From: JBDTCS01 sp039923455
Lineage (GTDB): Bacteria; Bacteroidota; Ignavibacteria; Palsa-1295
Direction of reading: 5' to 3'
Length of the DNA stretch: 24,373 bases
NCBI GenBank assembly: GCA_039923455.1
Contig: JBDTCS010000064.1
Location: forward strand, 1-24,373
A program made the translations under genes and the position numbers. The notes under the pieces are model-generated. The model ran no database searches, was not told the DNA's origin, and saw only the letters and a program-made list of their open reading frames with translations. Numbering within the stretch: the stretch's first letter is position 1; each line of letters opens with the position of its first letter. This document shows, piece by piece, positions 22,373 through 24,373 of this stretch.

Positions 22373-24373
22373 ATGACGACGAAGAACGAACTGCCGGAGC
22401 AACCGACGACAGGTTTAGCAAAGGCCTATCTGGCAAAAGATATCGAAGCGGGCTGGTACTCCACATGGGAGGCTGGTGGGCTGTTTGAGGCGAATCGTGC
22501 GGAGGATAATCCGCAGGATCCGACAGGACGTCGCGCGCTGGACAAAGAGCCCTTCGTTATCGTGATTCCTCCGCCGAACGTCACCGGTATTCTTCACGTC
22601 GGTCACGCTCTGAACAACACGATTCAGGATACCTATACGCGTTACCATCGCATGCTCGGTCATGAAGCACTGTGGTTGCCGGGCACCGATCACGCAGGCA
22701 TCGCAACGCAAACCAAAATCGAGCGAGTGATGCGCGAAGAAGAAGGCATCACGCGGCATGATCTCGGTCGCGAAAAATTTGTCGAGCGTGTTTGGGAGTG
22801 GAAAGGAAAGTACGGAGACATCATCGTGAATCAACTTCGCGCACTAGGTTGCTCGTGCGATTGGCGAAGACTCCGCTTTACGATGGACGATAAATATTAT
22901 GCAGCCGTGATCGAGGCGTTCGTCCGTTTACATGAGAAGGGTCTGATCTATCGCGGTAAACGCATCATCAACTGGTCGCCACTCGCGCAATCTGCTCTCT
23001 CGGACGAAGAGGTGATTCACAAAGAGACGATCGGCAAGCTTTACTATTTCAATTATCCTCTTATCGGTACAAAAGGCGATGAGCCCGAGTACATCACGAT
23101 CGCAACAACACGCCCCGAGACGATGCTCGGCGATGTCGCGGTTGCCGTGAATCCAAATGACGAGCGCTACAAATCGCTTATCGGCCGCATGCTCGTGCTG
23201 CCACTGATGAATCGTGAGATACCAATCATCGCTGACGATTACGTCGATAAAGATTTCGGCACCGGTTGCGTGAAGATCACTCCCGCACATGATCCGAATG
23301 ATTTCGAGATCGGACTCCGACACAATCTTGAGCAGATTAACGTGATGGATACGCACGCGGTGATTAACGAACTTGGCGGACGTTTCGCCGGGCTTGACCG
23401 ATTCGATGCTCGCAAGCGTATTGTTGAAGAGTTGCAATTGCTCGGGCTTGTCAATCGCATCGAAGAGTACACGCACTCGGTCGGATATTCTGAACGTGGT
23501 GGAGAGATGATCGAGCCATATCTCTCCGATCAATGGTTCGTCGATATGAAGCCACTCGCGGAGCCGGCGCTTCGTATGGTCGAAGAGGGACATATCAAGT
23601 TTCATCCGGAGCGTTGGGTTAATACGTATCGTCATTGGATGACGGGCATTCGCGACTGGTGCATCTCGCGGCAGCTTTGGTGGGGGCACCGCATTCCGGC
23701 ATGGTATGCCGAAGATGGAAATCTGTTTGTCGGCCGCAATGAAGACGAAGCTCGCGCAAAAGCGACTGCTGCAGGATACACCGGTGTGCTCGTACAAGAT
23801 CCGGATGTACTCGACACCTGGTTCTCTTCGTGGCTCTGGCCGTTTGCAACGCTCGGTTGGCCGGAGAATACGAAAGATCTGCAAGAGTTTTATCCGACGT
23901 CACTGCTATCAACCGGACCGGATATTATTTTCTTCTGGGTTGCTCGTATGATTATGGCGGGCATCGAGTTTATGACCGATGTGCCGATGAAGGATGGCAC
24001 GCCACGCACGAAGCCGGAAGATATCGTCCCGTTTCGCGATGTCTATTTTCACAATATCATTCGCGATCAGCAAGGGCGGAAGATGTCGAAATCACTCGGC
24101 AACTCACCGGATCCCTTCGATCTGATTGATAAATACGGCACCGACGCGCTGCGATTCACACTGCTTTATCTTGCGCCGCTCGGGCAGGATGTTCGGTTTG
24201 GCGAAGAGTCCTGCGAGATCGGCCGCAACTTCGCGAATAAACTTTGGAATGCGACGCGCTTTATTCTCATGAAGCGCGACGAATATCAAGCCACAAAGAC
24301 TGCAACGAAGTTCGAAGACGAAGACACCGAACTTCTGAATAGCGAAAACAAAAGAGGAGAGACGCACACACGT
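22373..24373 (+). CDS. valS: Valyl-tRNA synthetase, 5' part (cut by window end)
   Basis: Class I aminoacyl-tRNA synthetase charging tRNA-Val; the first 667 codons are present and the frame is open at the right edge. Complete enzymes have about 870-950 aa, so the anticodon-binding domain is mostly missing and the C-terminal coiled coil absent. The HIGH motif is HVGH (75-78) in PPPNVTGILHVGHALNN; the editing (CP1) domain starts near ITIATTRPETMLGD; the ValRS-specific ARMIMAGIEFM precedes KMSKS at 570-574 (GRKMSKSLGNSPDP). The ATG at 22373 gives a normal N-terminus (ELPEQPTTGLAKAYLAKDIEAGWYSTW). A 160-bp gap separates it from the MgtC gene. No T-box leader was seen. Confidence 0.97.
   Translation, partial: MTTKNELPEQPTTGLAKAYLAKDIEAGWYSTWEAGGLFEANRAEDNPQDPTGRRALDKEPFVIVIPPPNVTGILHVGHALNNTIQDTYTRYHRMLGHEALWLPGTDHAGIATQTKIERVMREEEGITRHDLGREKFVERVWEWKGKYGDIIVNQLRALGCSCDWRRLRFTMDDKYYAAVIEAFVRLHEKGLIYRGKRIINWSPLAQSALSDEEVIHKETIGKLYYFNYPLIGTKGDEPEYITIATTRPETMLGDVAVAVNPNDERYKSLIGRMLVLPLMNREIPIIADDYVDKDFGTGCVKITPAHDPNDFEIGLRHNLEQINVMDTHAVINELGGRFAGLDRFDARKRIVEELQLLGLVNRIEEYTHSVGYSERGGEMIEPYLSDQWFVDMKPLAEPALRMVEEGHIKFHPERWVNTYRHWMTGIRDWCISRQLWWGHRIPAWYAEDGNLFVGRNEDEARAKATAAGYTGVLVQDPDVLDTWFSSWLWPFATLGWPENTKDLQEFYPTSLLSTGPDIIFFWVARMIMAGIEFMTDVPMKDGTPRTKPEDIVPFRDVYFHNIIRDQQGRKMSKSLGNSPDPFDLIDKYGTDALRFTLLYLAPLGQDVRFGEESCEIGRNFANKLWNATRFILMKRDEYQATKTATKFEDEDTELLNSENKRGETHTR

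Noticed and set aside
22928..23884. 318-codon open frame on the minus strand
   Set aside because: It lies entirely inside valS, whose plus-strand frame carries all ValRS motifs; the antisense translation has no recognisable domain or sensible neighbours.

Overview
The window is a stretch of bacterial chromosome of roughly balanced base composition, densely packed with housekeeping and envelope genes. The organism is Gram-negative: there is an outer-membrane porin, a lipoprotein with a lipobox, and two enzymes of LPS-type heptose synthesis. Many starts lack a clear Shine-Dalgarno sequence, and two promoter-like TAnnTTTG elements are visible. This suggests the Bacteroidota/Chlorobiota (FCB) side of the tree. 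It is an inference from style, not a marker-gene placement.

Layout. 1-2.7 kb: an M20 dipeptidase (minus) diverges from an esterase with an N-terminal carbohydrate-binding-like domain (plus). 2.7-4.5 kb: YchF ATPase followed by a RelA/SpoT-like HD protein (minus). 4.7-7.8 kb: an exported protein of unknown function, then a three-gene minus-strand operon of phosphoheptose isomerase, cysteine dioxygenase and another exported unknown. 8.1-9.9 kb: a RibD/DHFR-like reductase, an SRPBCC protein and a lipoprotein (plus). 10.0-12.2 kb: a heptose-7-phosphate-type GHMP kinase, a HIT protein and a small exported protein (minus).

12.4-18.6 kb is the most interesting part. Seven minus-strand genes read as one operon: Fur-family regulator, FTR1 iron permease, exported TolB/PD40 beta-propeller, porin, exported FMN-binding protein, four-helix membrane protein with buried histidines, and ApbE flavin transferase. 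The last two junctions are 4-bp GTGA overlaps. The gene set looks like an iron-uptake system in which a covalently flavinylated extracytoplasmic protein manages iron redox state next to the FTR1 permease. It replaces the EfeO/EfeB partners of the classical Efe system. A Fur-box-like palindrome lies just upstream of fur.

18.7-22.2 kb: gcvT follows a 15-bp tandem repeat array that shares its GACTCAGT core with the putative Fur box. Next come the LivG/LivF ATPase pair, without permeases, and an MgtC/SapB membrane protein. From 22.4 kb to the right edge lies the first 667 codons of valS, cut by the window.

Rho-independent terminators are visible at about 5.37, 9.98 and 11.78 kb, with weaker candidates at the left edge and at 9.1 kb. 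No tRNA, rRNA, CRISPR array or insertion sequence was seen.
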